From positions 1,088,501-1,152,500 of the forward strand of contig JAHBTU010000002.1 of NCBI GenBank assembly GCA_019638455.1: a DNA stretch of 64,000 nt. Direction: 5' to 3'. Below, piece after piece: positions 44,596 through 53,463 of this stretch. Each line of letters begins with the position of its first letter. The stretch's first letter is position 1. The translations under genes were made by a program, and so were the position numbers. The DNA is from Saprospiraceae bacterium. Lineage in GTDB: Bacteria; Bacteroidota; Bacteroidia; Chitinophagales; Saprospiraceae. Below the pieces are notes generated by a model. It was not told the origin of the DNA and ran no database searches. It saw only the letters and a program-made list of their open reading frames with translations.

Positions 44596-44775
44596 TATAC
44601 CCAGATCAAAGAGGATTTGAACCTGCCCGTTGGCTAGGCAGGGATGCCCTTGATTGATTTGCATGATTTTCAAAGGATTGCGGGCACCGTTCGTTCAAAA
44701 CCACCTTGTCAGACCCTGTGCTTAGGGGCCTGCCCAGCCAAGTGAAGCGGACGGGGCTGATTTGCGTTGACTATA
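44596..44775 (+). repeat. 180-bp dispersed element, copy B, upstream of clpB
   Basis: From TATACCCAGATCAAAGAGGA to TTGCGTTGACTATA. It is inside a longer pair of GTTGATGAAGG-type repeats (44559-44840), which it seems to interrupt. It is part of the clpB segment copied at 55580-55759, with two base differences. Confidence 0.85.
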
Positions 44776-45104
44776 ACACAGTGTATGCCGTGATTCATCA
44801 ACCTTTATCAAGTCTATAAACCTTCATCAACCCTTCCTCAAATTTATTTCCAAACCCAAAAGTGAGGACTGTGGCTGAAAAAGTGGCAGGTTGGATTAAA
44901 TTTTGGAGACTTTTTGGCGGAAAAATGTGAAAAGAGGTGACGAGTTGGCGTGTACATTAGTTAGAACTCGGCAAGCTCCGCGAATTGTTTCGCCAAAGCA
45001 TTGTAAATCCAATATTAAGTTTTTCAAAACCCTTTGCCAGCAACGGCGTATTTTTTTTTTTTTGCATTAAAATACTTTGTTTCTCAATTTAAAATCATCT
45101 CATC
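44776..45104. other. intergenic region before the lipoprotein gene
   Basis: No gene. It contains GTTGATAAAGG-type repeats (44797-44840) and a run of 13 Ts (45051-45063), likely prone to slippage. The promoter for the 45105 operon should be here; TACTTTG at about 45076 is only a partial -7 match. Confidence 0.5.
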
Positions 45105-45953
45105 ATGCAAAAAAAGAATCTTTACATCGCACTTACCGTGGTGTGTTTGTTGGCTTGCCTATCCATTTGGTTGGGGTGCCAGAAAGAACTAAACGGCAAC
45201 AACGGCTCAAACGGAGTGCTGAATCGAACAGACTGTGTCCTGTTTATGAGTTTTGAAGTAGAGACCACCACGGCAGCTCGCACGGTGGTTCCTTCGGATT
45301 TTGCTCAATTGGAGCCTATTGACCAAATCATGGCTCTTCCGCACCGGGAGCGCTTTGCCGTTGAGGTTTGCTACAAATCATCGGGACAAAAGAACCTGTC
45401 CATGACGCGGCTAACACCAATGGAGCCAATCAATTACCCCAAAAATACGGCTGATGGATACTTGGCGCCGGATTACAGCCGCCTCATTGTTGAAAATGGT
45501 GTTGCGACCTACTACGACCAGTTCAATAACGTGATGCGCATAAAACCGCAGAACTCAGATGCCCTCGCAGTACAAGACATTGTGGACATGGTGGCTAACC
45601 TTAAACCGCTTACCGATGCAGAATTCAACCAAGGCCTCCAAATCATGCGCGACAGCGGTCTGGTTATGCAGGAACATCAAAACAATCTGGTCACTATCCG
45701 CTACAATTTCCCGGACGGCTCTTATTCCGTACAGGCTTTGGACAAAACGACCCGCATGGCTGTGGGTAATTTGCACTATGGCTCCGATGGCAAACTGCAA
45801 ACACGCTCTATGCTCGACGTGGAAGGCACGGCACAGTCCCCAGTCATCAAACGTTCCTTTATGGAATCGTTCATCACGTCCATGATTGGCAATATCCCCA
45901 TGAAAGTGGAGCAGTACTCCAAGTTTGACAATTTCACGCTCACCTACAAGTAA
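45105..45953 (+). CDS. lipoprotein of unknown function
   Basis: The protein is 282 residues. The signal MQKKNLYIALTVVCLLACLS ends before SIWLGCQKE, a lipobox with Cys25. The remainder has TMDPI-like loops, FMSFEVETTTAARTVVPSDF near the start, and a C-terminal beta-rich part with YNFPDGSYSVQALDKTTRMA. No known domain is recognised. It ends 16 bp before the first lipase-fold gene and so is probably its operon partner. Confidence 0.75.
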   Translation: MQKKNLYIALTVVCLLACLSIWLGCQKELNGNNGSNGVLNRTDCVLFMSFEVETTTAARTVVPSDFAQLEPIDQIMALPHRERFAVEVCYKSSGQKNLSMTRLTPMEPINYPKNTADGYLAPDYSRLIVENGVATYYDQFNNVMRIKPQNSDALAVQDIVDMVANLKPLTDAEFNQGLQIMRDSGLVMQEHQNNLVTIRYNFPDGSYSVQALDKTTRMAVGNLHYGSDGKLQTRSMLDVEGTAQSPVIKRSFMESFITSMIGNIPMKVEQYSKFDNFTLTYK

Positions 45954-45969
45954 ACACAATTCTCATCAC

Positions 45970-47301
45970 ATGAAATACCTTTCTTTTTTGTCGTTGGCGC
46001 TGTTTGGGCTGACAACAACGTTGAACGCACAGAATAGAAATACAGTTTGGTTGGGTGGCAACGGAGCAACATCGACAAGTTGGGACAGAGCCATCAACGC
46101 TGCTGAAAACGAGGGCTACGATTTCAACGAAGTCAACACCTTTTTTTACGACCTCTTTGGTAATGGCGTAGCCGGCTCTGCTGACTTGATGAATGCCCAA
46201 TTAATCAACGAAAACCGCACCGATGTGCTGGGCATCGGTCACGACGGCGGCGGTATCGTCCTTCGCCAAATGGCAAATGCTCAGGATAGTCGCCTTTCTG
46301 CTCTAATCCTTGATGGCGTGCCTAACCAAGGGTCGAGGGTGCTAAAAAAGATGTTGCCCATTAGCGGCAATGAGCCCAACAATCAAATGAAGGAGTTGAT
46401 TGATCAAGTATTGGCGTTTAAATCAAACGCCAACCAATGCAACGCCTGCCGAATCGTGGAGGCATTTCAAGACTGGGTGAACGATGTAAATGCCATGGCG
46501 GGAAGGTACCGGGAGTATCTGCCCAACAGCCCAGCAATAACCAATTTGGGCACACCCTCAATACCCTATGCGGTGATTTGGGGAAATGAAGACGAAGATG
46601 CCTTGGTGCTTACCCGACTTTTGGGGTCAAGGGCGCAAGCAGTGCTTTGGGGCGATGACACAGGTTATCTGGAATGCTACCGCGATGAAATTGAGGACCG
46701 TCGGCAACTCATCAATGACAGGTTCGTAGATGGCATTGCCCAGTCCATTATCACTGCTGCCGAAGCAGTTGGCAAGTTTTTAAAGCCGGGAACAGGTCCT
46801 TTGCCTCTTCCCAATTTTGCTGCGGGGGTTGCTGCCGCACTCAAGTCTATCCATCAAAAAATTCAAGCCATTCGCAACCGCGACCGTGAAATGGCCGAAC
46901 TGCTCGAATGCGAGATGGTCCATCAAGGCTTGAATGGTTATTGGAACCTCATAGCAAGCGATGGGTACACTCCTGTCATCACACACGTAACCGAAGAATA
47001 TGACTGTTGCGAAACCTGTTATGGCGAGCCGGATGCCCAAGTACAAGGCTATTGTTTTGCTTGGTGCATGACGTTGGAATGGCCTTGTACTCGGACATAT
47101 ACGGTTACTCACTACACATACGAGCCACACGACGGCCTATTGAGCAAATCCGAACAACTGCTCGCAGGCGCCGCAAAAACGTACGAAGCCAAAAAAACCA
47201 ACCACTTTCAAGAGCAATTCTGGTCGCAGCAGCCCATCAAGGATGCGTTTGTTGACTTGTTCAATGGCGGAGCGGGCGCTGCTTTCCAAGTACCTAAGTA
47301 A
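45970..47301 (+). CDS. secreted lipase-fold protein, paralogue 1
   Basis: The protein is 443 residues from the ATG at 45970 with signal MKYLSFLSLALFGLTTTLNA. The alpha/beta-hydrolase core shows the nucleophile elbow VLGIGHDGGGIVLRQMA and the lipase-type block LILDGVPNQGS, then IPYAVIWGNEDEDALVLTRL. The nucleophile position of GxSxG is Asp92, not Ser, in all three paralogues. The C-terminal part is unusual: a helical stretch and a Cys-rich segment (YDCCETCYGEPDAQ, then CFAWCMTLEWPC), ending GGAGAAFQVPK. Substrate unknown. The gene follows the lipoprotein at 45105 by 16 bp. Confidence 0.82.
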   Translation: MKYLSFLSLALFGLTTTLNAQNRNTVWLGGNGATSTSWDRAINAAENEGYDFNEVNTFFYDLFGNGVAGSADLMNAQLINENRTDVLGIGHDGGGIVLRQMANAQDSRLSALILDGVPNQGSRVLKKMLPISGNEPNNQMKELIDQVLAFKSNANQCNACRIVEAFQDWVNDVNAMAGRYREYLPNSPAITNLGTPSIPYAVIWGNEDEDALVLTRLLGSRAQAVLWGDDTGYLECYRDEIEDRRQLINDRFVDGIAQSIITAAEAVGKFLKPGTGPLPLPNFAAGVAAALKSIHQKIQAIRNRDREMAELLECEMVHQGLNGYWNLIASDGYTPVITHVTEEYDCCETCYGEPDAQVQGYCFAWCMTLEWPCTRTYTVTHYTYEPHDGLLSKSEQLLAGAAKTYEAKKTNHFQEQFWSQQPIKDAFVDLFNGGAGAAFQVPK

Positions 47302-47503
47302 CGCCCAAAAAATAACTTCATCGAAAATCGAGTACCGGGTACCCTGAAATTGATAGTTTGTTTTTGAGCGGTACTAAATACATTGTAAATTAAATCTGCC
47401 ACAAAGACGCGAAGGCACAAAGGTTTATCAGTCAATTTCTTAGAGTCTTTGTGGCAAAATCAAGATATTTATTTTACATTGTACTAAACACAATTCTCAT
47501 CAC
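47302..47503. repeat. intergenic repeat between paralogues 1 and 2
   Basis: It contains an ACTTCATCGAAAATCGAGTA region, a hairpin (GCCACAAAGACGCGAAGG with CTTTGTGGC) and ends AAACACAATTCTCATCAC before the ATG. Almost the same sequence recurs at 48827-49041, so the unit of duplication is gene plus spacer. Confidence 0.8.
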
Positions 47504-48826
47504 ATGAAATACCTTTCTTTTTTGTCGTTGGCGCTGTTTGGGCTGACAACGACGTTGAACGCACAGAATAGAAATACAGTTTGGTTGGGTGGCAACGGAG
47601 CAACATCGACAAGCTGGGACAGAGCCATCACCGCTGCTGAAAACGAGGGCTACGATTTCAACGAAATCAACACCTTTTTTTATGCTCCCCACATCAACGG
47701 TGTTGTTGGCTCTGCTGACCAAATGAACACACAATTAGTCAACGAAAACCGCACAGATGTGCTAGGTATCGGCCACGATGGGGGCGGCATCGTCCTCCGC
47801 CAAATGGCCAAAAGCCAAGGCAGTCGGCTTTCTGCACTGATTCTTGATGGTGTTCCCAATCAGGGATCACAAGTGCTTAAAAAAATGTTGCCGGCAGGTA
47901 CGAATAATCAGATGAACGATTTGATAGCTCAAGTATTGGCCTTCAAGTCGAACGCTAATCAATGCAATGCCTGCCGTATAGTTGAGGCGTTTCAGGATTG
48001 GATCAACGATGTAAATGCCAATGAAGAAAAGTACAGAGAATATCAACCTGACCATCCTGTGATAAACAACTTAGGCACCCCCTCTATTCCGTATGCGGTG
48101 ATTTGGGGAAATGAAGACGAAGATGCCTTGGTGCTTACCCGACTTTTGGGGTCAAGGGCGCAAGCAGTGCTTTGGGGCGATGACACAGGTTATCTGGAAT
48201 GCTACCGCGATGAAATTGAAGACGGTCGGCAACTCATCAATGACAGGTTTGTAGATGGCATTGCCCAGTCCATTATCACTGCTGCCGAAGCAGTTGGCAA
48301 GTTCTTAAAGCCAGGAGATGGTCCTTTGCCTCTTCCCAATTTTGCTGCGGGGGTCGCTAACGCACTCAAGTCTATCCATCAAAAAATTCAAGCCATTCGC
48401 AACCGCGACCGTGAAATGGCCGAACTGCTCGAATGCGAGATGGTCCATCAAGGCTTGAATGGTTATTGGAACCTCATAGCAAGCGATGGGTACACTCCTG
48501 TCATCACACACGTAACCGAAGAATATGACTGTTGCGAAACCTGTTATGGCGAGCCGGATGCCCAAGTACAAGGCTATTGTTTTGCTTGGTGCATGACGTT
48601 GGAATGGCCTTGTACTCGGACATATACGGTTACTCACTACACATACGAGCCACACGACGGCCTATTGAGCAAATCCGAACAACTGCTCGCAGGCGCCGCA
48701 AAAACGTACGAAGCCAAAAAAACCAACCACTTTCAAGAGCAATTCTGGTCGCAGCAGCCCATCAAGGATGCGTTTGTTGACTTGTTCAATGGCGGAGCGG
48801 GCGCTGCTTTCCAAGTACCTAAGTAA
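47504..48826 (+). CDS. secreted lipase-fold protein, paralogue 2
   Basis: The protein is 440 residues. Same signal peptide, GIGHDGGGIVLRQMA elbow with Asp, and Cys-rich C-terminus. The N-terminal ~195 residues differ from paralogue 1 at many places (for example FFYAPHINGVVGS), while from about AVIWGNEDEDALVL onward the two are nearly identical in protein and DNA. This pattern indicates gene conversion or recent recombination of the 3' part. Confidence 0.82.
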   Translation: MKYLSFLSLALFGLTTTLNAQNRNTVWLGGNGATSTSWDRAITAAENEGYDFNEINTFFYAPHINGVVGSADQMNTQLVNENRTDVLGIGHDGGGIVLRQMAKSQGSRLSALILDGVPNQGSQVLKKMLPAGTNNQMNDLIAQVLAFKSNANQCNACRIVEAFQDWINDVNANEEKYREYQPDHPVINNLGTPSIPYAVIWGNEDEDALVLTRLLGSRAQAVLWGDDTGYLECYRDEIEDGRQLINDRFVDGIAQSIITAAEAVGKFLKPGDGPLPLPNFAAGVANALKSIHQKIQAIRNRDREMAELLECEMVHQGLNGYWNLIASDGYTPVITHVTEEYDCCETCYGEPDAQVQGYCFAWCMTLEWPCTRTYTVTHYTYEPHDGLLSKSEQLLAGAAKTYEAKKTNHFQEQFWSQQPIKDAFVDLFNGGAGAAFQVPK

Positions 48827-49041
48827 CGCCCAAAAAATAACTTCATCGAAAATCGAGTACCGGGTACCCTGAAATTGATAGTTTGTTTTTGAGCGGTACT
48901 AAATACATTGTAAATTAAATCTGCCACAAAGACGCGAAGGCACAAAGGTTTATCAGTCAATTTCTTAGAGTCTTTGCGCCTTTGTGGCAAAATAAAATCA
49001 AGATATTTATTTTACATTGTACTAAACACAATCCTCATCAC
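48827..49041. repeat. intergenic repeat before paralogue 3
   Basis: Near-copy of 47302-47503, with a slightly longer hairpin (an extra CGCCTTTGTGGCAAAATAAA segment). It supplies the same ACACAATCCTCATCAC leader to the third gene. Confidence 0.8.
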
Positions 49042-49107
49042 ATGAAATACCTTTCTTTTTTGTCGTTGGTATTTTTGTTTGCAACGACGTTATAGCCCCG
49101 TGCATAT

Positions 49108-49632
49108 TTAAAGGAACGAGACGGATGATTTAGTGAAAAAAGAGCGGATGAGTTCGGGGTCATCAGCGATTTCGTGAAGTGCATATTCTACGGCAGTTTG
49201 CAAATCGTCCAAATTGAGAAAAATCCGGTTTTTGAGTTTGTGGCACTTGAGGTAATCCCAAAGTAATTCTATGGCATTTAGTTGTGGGCAATAAGGTGGT
49301 AGTGCTTCGAGGTGTATTATACCGGGGTTGTGTTGCAAAAAATCTTTTACCGGCTGACCCTTATGAATTGAAGCACCATCCCATACGACCAGCATTTTGG
49401 TGTTCGTCAGTTCTTCGGTGCTCAACCAAGTGAAAAACTCCTCAAAATCTTCAGCCTTGAAAGGGAGGCGTTGGATTTGCCAGCACAAATCACCCCGGGT
49501 TGAAATCATGCCGAACAGATTCAGATGCTCGCGGCTTTTGAATTCTTGAAGCACCGGAGTCTGGCCCTTGGGGGCCCAAGTTTTGGCGCAAAAGGGCAGC
49601 AAGCAAACCCCACACTCATCGGCATGAAACAA
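49108..49632 (-). CDS. IS630 transposase, catalytic half
   Basis: The part shown is 174 residues. The DDE site is visible: FHADECGVCLLPF (first Asp), MLVVWDGASIHKG (second Asp) and PPYCPQLNAIELLWDYLK (Glu). It probably has no start of its own: the frame continues upstream to the A8 run, and it should be made as a fusion with the HTH half at 49649. Confidence 0.9.
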   Translation of the reverse strand: MFHADECGVCLLPFCAKTWAPKGQTPVLQEFKSREHLNLFGMISTRGDLCWQIQRLPFKAEDFEEFFTWLSTEELTNTKMLVVWDGASIHKGQPVKDFLQHNPGIIHLEALPPYCPQLNAIELLWDYLKCHKLKNRIFLNLDDLQTAVEYALHEIADDPELIRSFFTKSSVSFL

Positions 49633-49648
49633 TACGCGGTTTTCCGCT

Positions 49649-50125
49649 TCACTTTTTTTTAATGCGACCTATGTCCTCTGCATACCACTTCTGCACCCGC
49701 TCTTCCGAACGCTGGCGAGCCTGTTTGGAAGGCCGTTGCAGCGACCATCCGACCTTTTTCAGCAACCGCCCCACATGGGATGGGTCATACTTTACCCCAA
49801 AAAGTCGCTCAATCACAACACCAACGCGACCCCGCGTCCATATTTCCCCTTCAAATCCCTGCGCTGTACAACCCTTGTTCAACTCTTCCACCAGGCGCCG
49901 CAGGTCTTCGGTTCCTAATTTGCTCTGGGTTCCGCCCGGCGGAAGGCTCTTGTACCAAGCAGGATTGTCTGCATCGTATCGCGCAAGCCATCGTGACAAC
50001 GTTGATTTGGGTATCCCCAAACTGGACATGATGTCTTGGCGGTTCTTACCTGAACGGAACATCTCTACCGCTCGCAGGCGCATCCCTTCATACGAAACTG
50101 AACTTAAACGTTTTTTCATGCTCAA
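49649..50125 (-). CDS. IS630 transposase, HTH half
   Basis: The protein is 158 residues. Two helix-turn-helix units are seen (MRLRAVEMFRSGKNRQDIMS with GIPKSTLSRWLARY, then VGVVIERLFGVKYDPSHVGR). It ends GRIKKK at an A8 tract just before its stop. The catalytic frame is +1 relative to this one, so removing one A restores a single ~340-residue transposase. Confidence 0.9.
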   Translation of the reverse strand: MSMKKRLSSVSYEGMRLRAVEMFRSGKNRQDIMSSLGIPKSTLSRWLARYDADNPAWYKSLPPGGTQSKLGTEDLRRLVEELNKGCTAQGFEGEIWTRGRVGVVIERLFGVKYDPSHVGRLLKKVGWSLQRPSKQARQRSEERVQKWYAEDIGRIKKK

Positions 50126-51508
50126 AATGAAGCAAAGATACGCTCTTTGTTCCTTTAAAAATGCACGGGGCTATAAATGCCCAAAATCGAAATACTTTGT
50201 GGCTAAATGGCATTGGAGCTACTTCTGCAAGCTGGAATAGAGCTGTCACGGCTGCCCAGAATGAAGGTTACGATTTCAATAGAATCAATACCTTTTTTTA
50301 TGCCCCTCAGAACGGAGTGATTAGCGCCGCCAATCAAATGAACACGCAGCTGATTGACGAAAACCATACAGATGTGCTGGGCATTGGTCACGACGGCGGT
50401 GGTATCATCCTTCGTCAAATGGCCAACGCTCCGGATAGCCGTCTTTCTGCACTAATTCTTGATGGTGTGCCCAACCAAGGGTCTAAAGCGCTGGAGGCAA
50501 TGCTGCCTCAAAATACATTTGATCAGATGAACACACTCATCAATCAAGTGCTTGCATTCAAGTCCAATGCCAATCAGTGCAATGCCTGCCGAATTGTGGA
50601 GGCATTTCAGGATTGGGTGAATGCGGTCAACGCAAACGAACAGAAGTATAGGGAATATCAGCCGAATAGCCCAATAATAACCAATTTGGGCACACCCTCA
50701 ATACCCTATGCGGTGATTTGGGGAAATGAAGACGAAGATGCCTTGGTGCTTACCCGACTTTTGGGGTCAAGGGCGCAAGCAGTGCTTTGGGGCGATGACA
50801 CAGGTTATCTGGAATGCTACCGCGATGAAATTGAAGACCGTCGGCAACTCATCAATGACAGGTTTGTAGATGGCATTGCCCAGTCCATTATCACTGCTGC
50901 CGAAGCAGTTGGCAAGTTTTTAAAGCCGGGAACAGGTCCTTTGCCTCTTCCCAATTTTGCTGCGGGGGTTGCTAACGCACTCAAGTCTATCCATCAAAAA
51001 ATTCAAGCCATTCGCAACCGCGACCGTGAAATGGCCGAACTGCTCGAATGCGAGATGGTCCATCAAGGCTTGAATGGTTATTGGAACCTCATAGCAAGCG
51101 ATGGGTACACTCCTGTCATCACACACGTAACCGAAGAATATGACTGTTGCGAAACCTGTTATGGCGAGCCGGATGCCCAAGTACAAGGCTATTGTTTTGC
51201 TTGGTGCATGACGTTGGAATGGCCTTGTACTCGGACATATACGGTTACTCACTACACATACGAGCCACACGACGGCCTATTGAGCAAATCCGAACAACTG
51301 CTCGCAGGCGCCGCAAAAACGTACGAAGCCAAAAAAACCAACCACTTTCAAGAGCAATTCTGGTCGCAGCAGCCCATCAAGGATGCGTTTGTTGACTTGT
51401 TCAATGGCGGAGCGGGCGCTGCTTTCCAAGTGCCAAAGTAATACTACCTAACAATTTTGTCAGGGCTGACGCCACATCTATTCGTCAGCCCTGATCTTTT
51501 TGCATTTT

Positions 51509-52690
51509 ATGAGAACAATACTTTTTTTGCTTGGAATGTCCGCCTTGCTATGTTGTGACAAAAAACAAGTTGAAGAACCCGTATTGATTTGGCGAAGTGC
51601 GCCCTTCGGGAAAGTCCAGATTGAAACAATTTACCCCATTTTTCACGACAATAAAATAATTGTCACGCATAGCACGGAACACGCTCCGTTCATCATTTGC
51701 GCTTTGTCAACAAAGGATGGACACATCATTTGGCAGTATCAAGATACCGCCGTCAACCCAAACGTGCTTTACTATAATCTTAGAGCATATCAGGACAACA
51801 GCACCTTGCTTATCCCTATGGGCAACCGCTTGATGGCATTTGATATGCAGAACGGCAAAAAGTTGTGGGAAAGCACTATGCATGACGCTGCGGAAGATTT
51901 TATAGAAGGTATTGGTTCACTTGTTTTCCGCATCTACTACGACTTGGTTGTGCCCAAAGCATATCTATATAGCATTGACACAAAAAGTGGCGATACTTCC
52001 TTGCTTCAAGTTTTTGAAATAGAGCAAGGCCATAAGGCATTTTATCGAACCCCACGCCCACTTATTAGTCAACGCGGCGATACTTGTCTTGTTTTCACCC
52101 ATATTTCTCAGAACATTCAATCTAAGGAAACATTTGCTGGCCTGAATTGGCTGGACTATCGAAGCAAGTCAATCACTCAACACGACACTATTTATCCAAT
52201 TAATTACAAGGGTGAAGGTGTCACGAAACAGCCTTTGCTTGACCCGGAAGCCAAACAACTTTACTTTGTCGCAAACAATGAATTAGTCTGTTACCATACA
52301 TGGACTCGAAAGGAACTGTGGCGAACGGAAATGCCCCGCGATATGCTCACCTCTTTCCCCGTCGCCGACAGAAAAAGAGTCTATTTCGCGTGTGAAGACG
52401 GAAAAGTTTACGCTGTTGATAAAAACAATGGCAACATCCTTTGGTCAACTCATGTATCGGGCACGCCCAGTAGAATTTATGACGACGGCAAATCGCTTCA
52501 TGTAATCGGCGGCAGCGACGGACGATGGCATATCTTAGACAAGGATAGTGGAATCGAAATCCACCAGATACAATCACCTAATCTCGTCAATTACCCGAGC
52601 GTTTTTTTTCGGCGGGCGTTTTCGGTTTGCCGGAACGAAAATGCCGCGATTTGTACCGACGGGAAAGACTTTTTTTATTATCGGTGGTGA
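51509..52690 (+). CDS. lipoprotein with PQQ-type beta-propeller repeats
   Basis: The protein is 393 residues from the ATG at 51509; the signal MRTILFLLGMSALLCC ends in a Cys pair, consistent with a lipobox. Repeats with the W/A...G..W pattern are visible: STKDGHIIWQYQ, DMQNGKKLWEST, HTWTRKELWRTEM, DKNNGNILWSTH and DKDSGIEIHQ. These fold as a propeller as in BamB-like and PQQ-binding proteins. No enzyme domain is attached, so a binding or scaffold role in the periplasm is inferred. It lies 67 bp after paralogue 3. Confidence 0.85.
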   Translation: MRTILFLLGMSALLCCDKKQVEEPVLIWRSAPFGKVQIETIYPIFHDNKIIVTHSTEHAPFIICALSTKDGHIIWQYQDTAVNPNVLYYNLRAYQDNSTLLIPMGNRLMAFDMQNGKKLWESTMHDAAEDFIEGIGSLVFRIYYDLVVPKAYLYSIDTKSGDTSLLQVFEIEQGHKAFYRTPRPLISQRGDTCLVFTHISQNIQSKETFAGLNWLDYRSKSITQHDTIYPINYKGEGVTKQPLLDPEAKQLYFVANNELVCYHTWTRKELWRTEMPRDMLTSFPVADRKRVYFACEDGKVYAVDKNNGNILWSTHVSGTPSRIYDDGKSLHVIGGSDGRWHILDKDSGIEIHQIQSPNLVNYPSVFFRRAFSVCRNENAAICTDGKDFFYYRW

Positions 52691-52878
52691 ACAATTTAAA
52701 ATGAGCAAACTGTTGCATCATCGATGCTGAAGATCGATAAAAGTATCCCTTCGGCGTTTTTTTTTGACGAATCGGCGGGTGCATTTTTTAAAAAAGCCGA
52801 ATAAGCGGGCTAGGTTTTTCAAACTTTGCAGATTGAATACAATCAAACGACAGTACAAACGGAAGCACCTATTTTTTT
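52691..52878. other. intergenic, no gene seen
   Basis: AT-rich with runs of T/A. Contains no evident repeat of the families above. The next gene's promoter should lie here. Confidence 0.4.
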
Positions 52879-53463
52879 ATGTCGTTTTGTCTCGAACAGA
52901 TGTTCTACACCGTCGGAATTGTCATTTCTTTCTTCCTCTGCCTGCTGCTACTCAGCAAAAAGAACAAAACTGCCGCCGACTACCTGCTGTCGTTTTGGCT
53001 GTTTTGGATAGGGGCACACTTGGGGATTTACTACCTGTTTTTGTCCGAAAAAATGTTTGAATTCCCCTTCCTGCTTGGACTGGGGATACCCATGCGGCTC
53101 GTCCATCCGCCCTTGCTTTTTCTTTACACAGCCGCGCTTTGCTGGGGGCAGTTGCCGACGCGTTGGTGGTGGCACTTTGTGCCGATTTTGGCTTGCTATC
53201 TTTATTTGATTCCCTTCATTTTGTTACTTGCCGAGCAGAAGATTTGGGTTTTTCAGAACAAAGGAGCAGGCTATGAGGGGTTCATGTTTCTGATAAGTAT
53301 CGCCATCAACGTGTCGGGGGTGGCTTACACTATTCTCGCTTACCGACTGCTTCAAAAACACCGCCGTGTCATCGCTGACTTGTTTTCGTATCAGGAAAAA
53401 ATCAACCTGCGTTGGCTACAAAATTTGATTTACGGACTGGCAGGTATTTGGCGAGTTCGTTGA
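52879..53463 (+). pseudogene. AraC-type membrane regulator, 3' part missing
   Basis: The frame opens at 52879 (MSFCLEQMFYTVGIVISFFL; Met 52900 also possible). Six hydrophobic helices cover residues ~10-165. The stretch [20 protein letters not shown] is the usual end of the 7TM sensor domain that, in Bacteroidota, is followed by another helix and an AraC helix-turn-helix. Here the match stops near residue 188 (LIYGLAGIW), where a reverse-oriented clpB copy begins. The DNA-binding part is absent, so the gene is truncated by a rearrangement. Confidence 0.8.

Larger units (their letters stand above)
49093..50173 (-). mobile_element. IS630-type insertion sequence, 1081 bp, TA duplication
   Basis: Inverted ends TAGCCCCGTGCATATTTAAA and TAGCCCCGTGCATTTTTAAA. 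TA at 49091-49092 and 50174-50175 is the target duplication typical of the IS630/mariner group. It carries two overlapping transposase frames on the minus strand. Confidence 0.95.
49042..51441 (+). pseudogene. secreted lipase-fold protein, paralogue 3, split by IS630
   Basis: The ATG at 49042 begins MKYLSFLSLVFLFATTL and is cut after 17 codons by the IS at 49093-50173. The rest runs from 50176 (NAQNRNTLWLNGIG) to 51441. Joining 49092 to 50176 restores a 438-residue frame. It has the GIGHDGGGIILRQMA Asp elbow, and its 3' part is nearly identical to the other two paralogues. An ATG at 50161 inside the IS end could start a protein without a signal peptide, so a cytoplasmic product is possible. 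Confidence 0.9.

Noticed and set aside
45925..45969. Upstream start for lipase-fold paralogue 1
   Set aside because: It overlaps the lipoprotein gene and would bury the signal peptide; all three paralogues share the MKYLSFLSL start.
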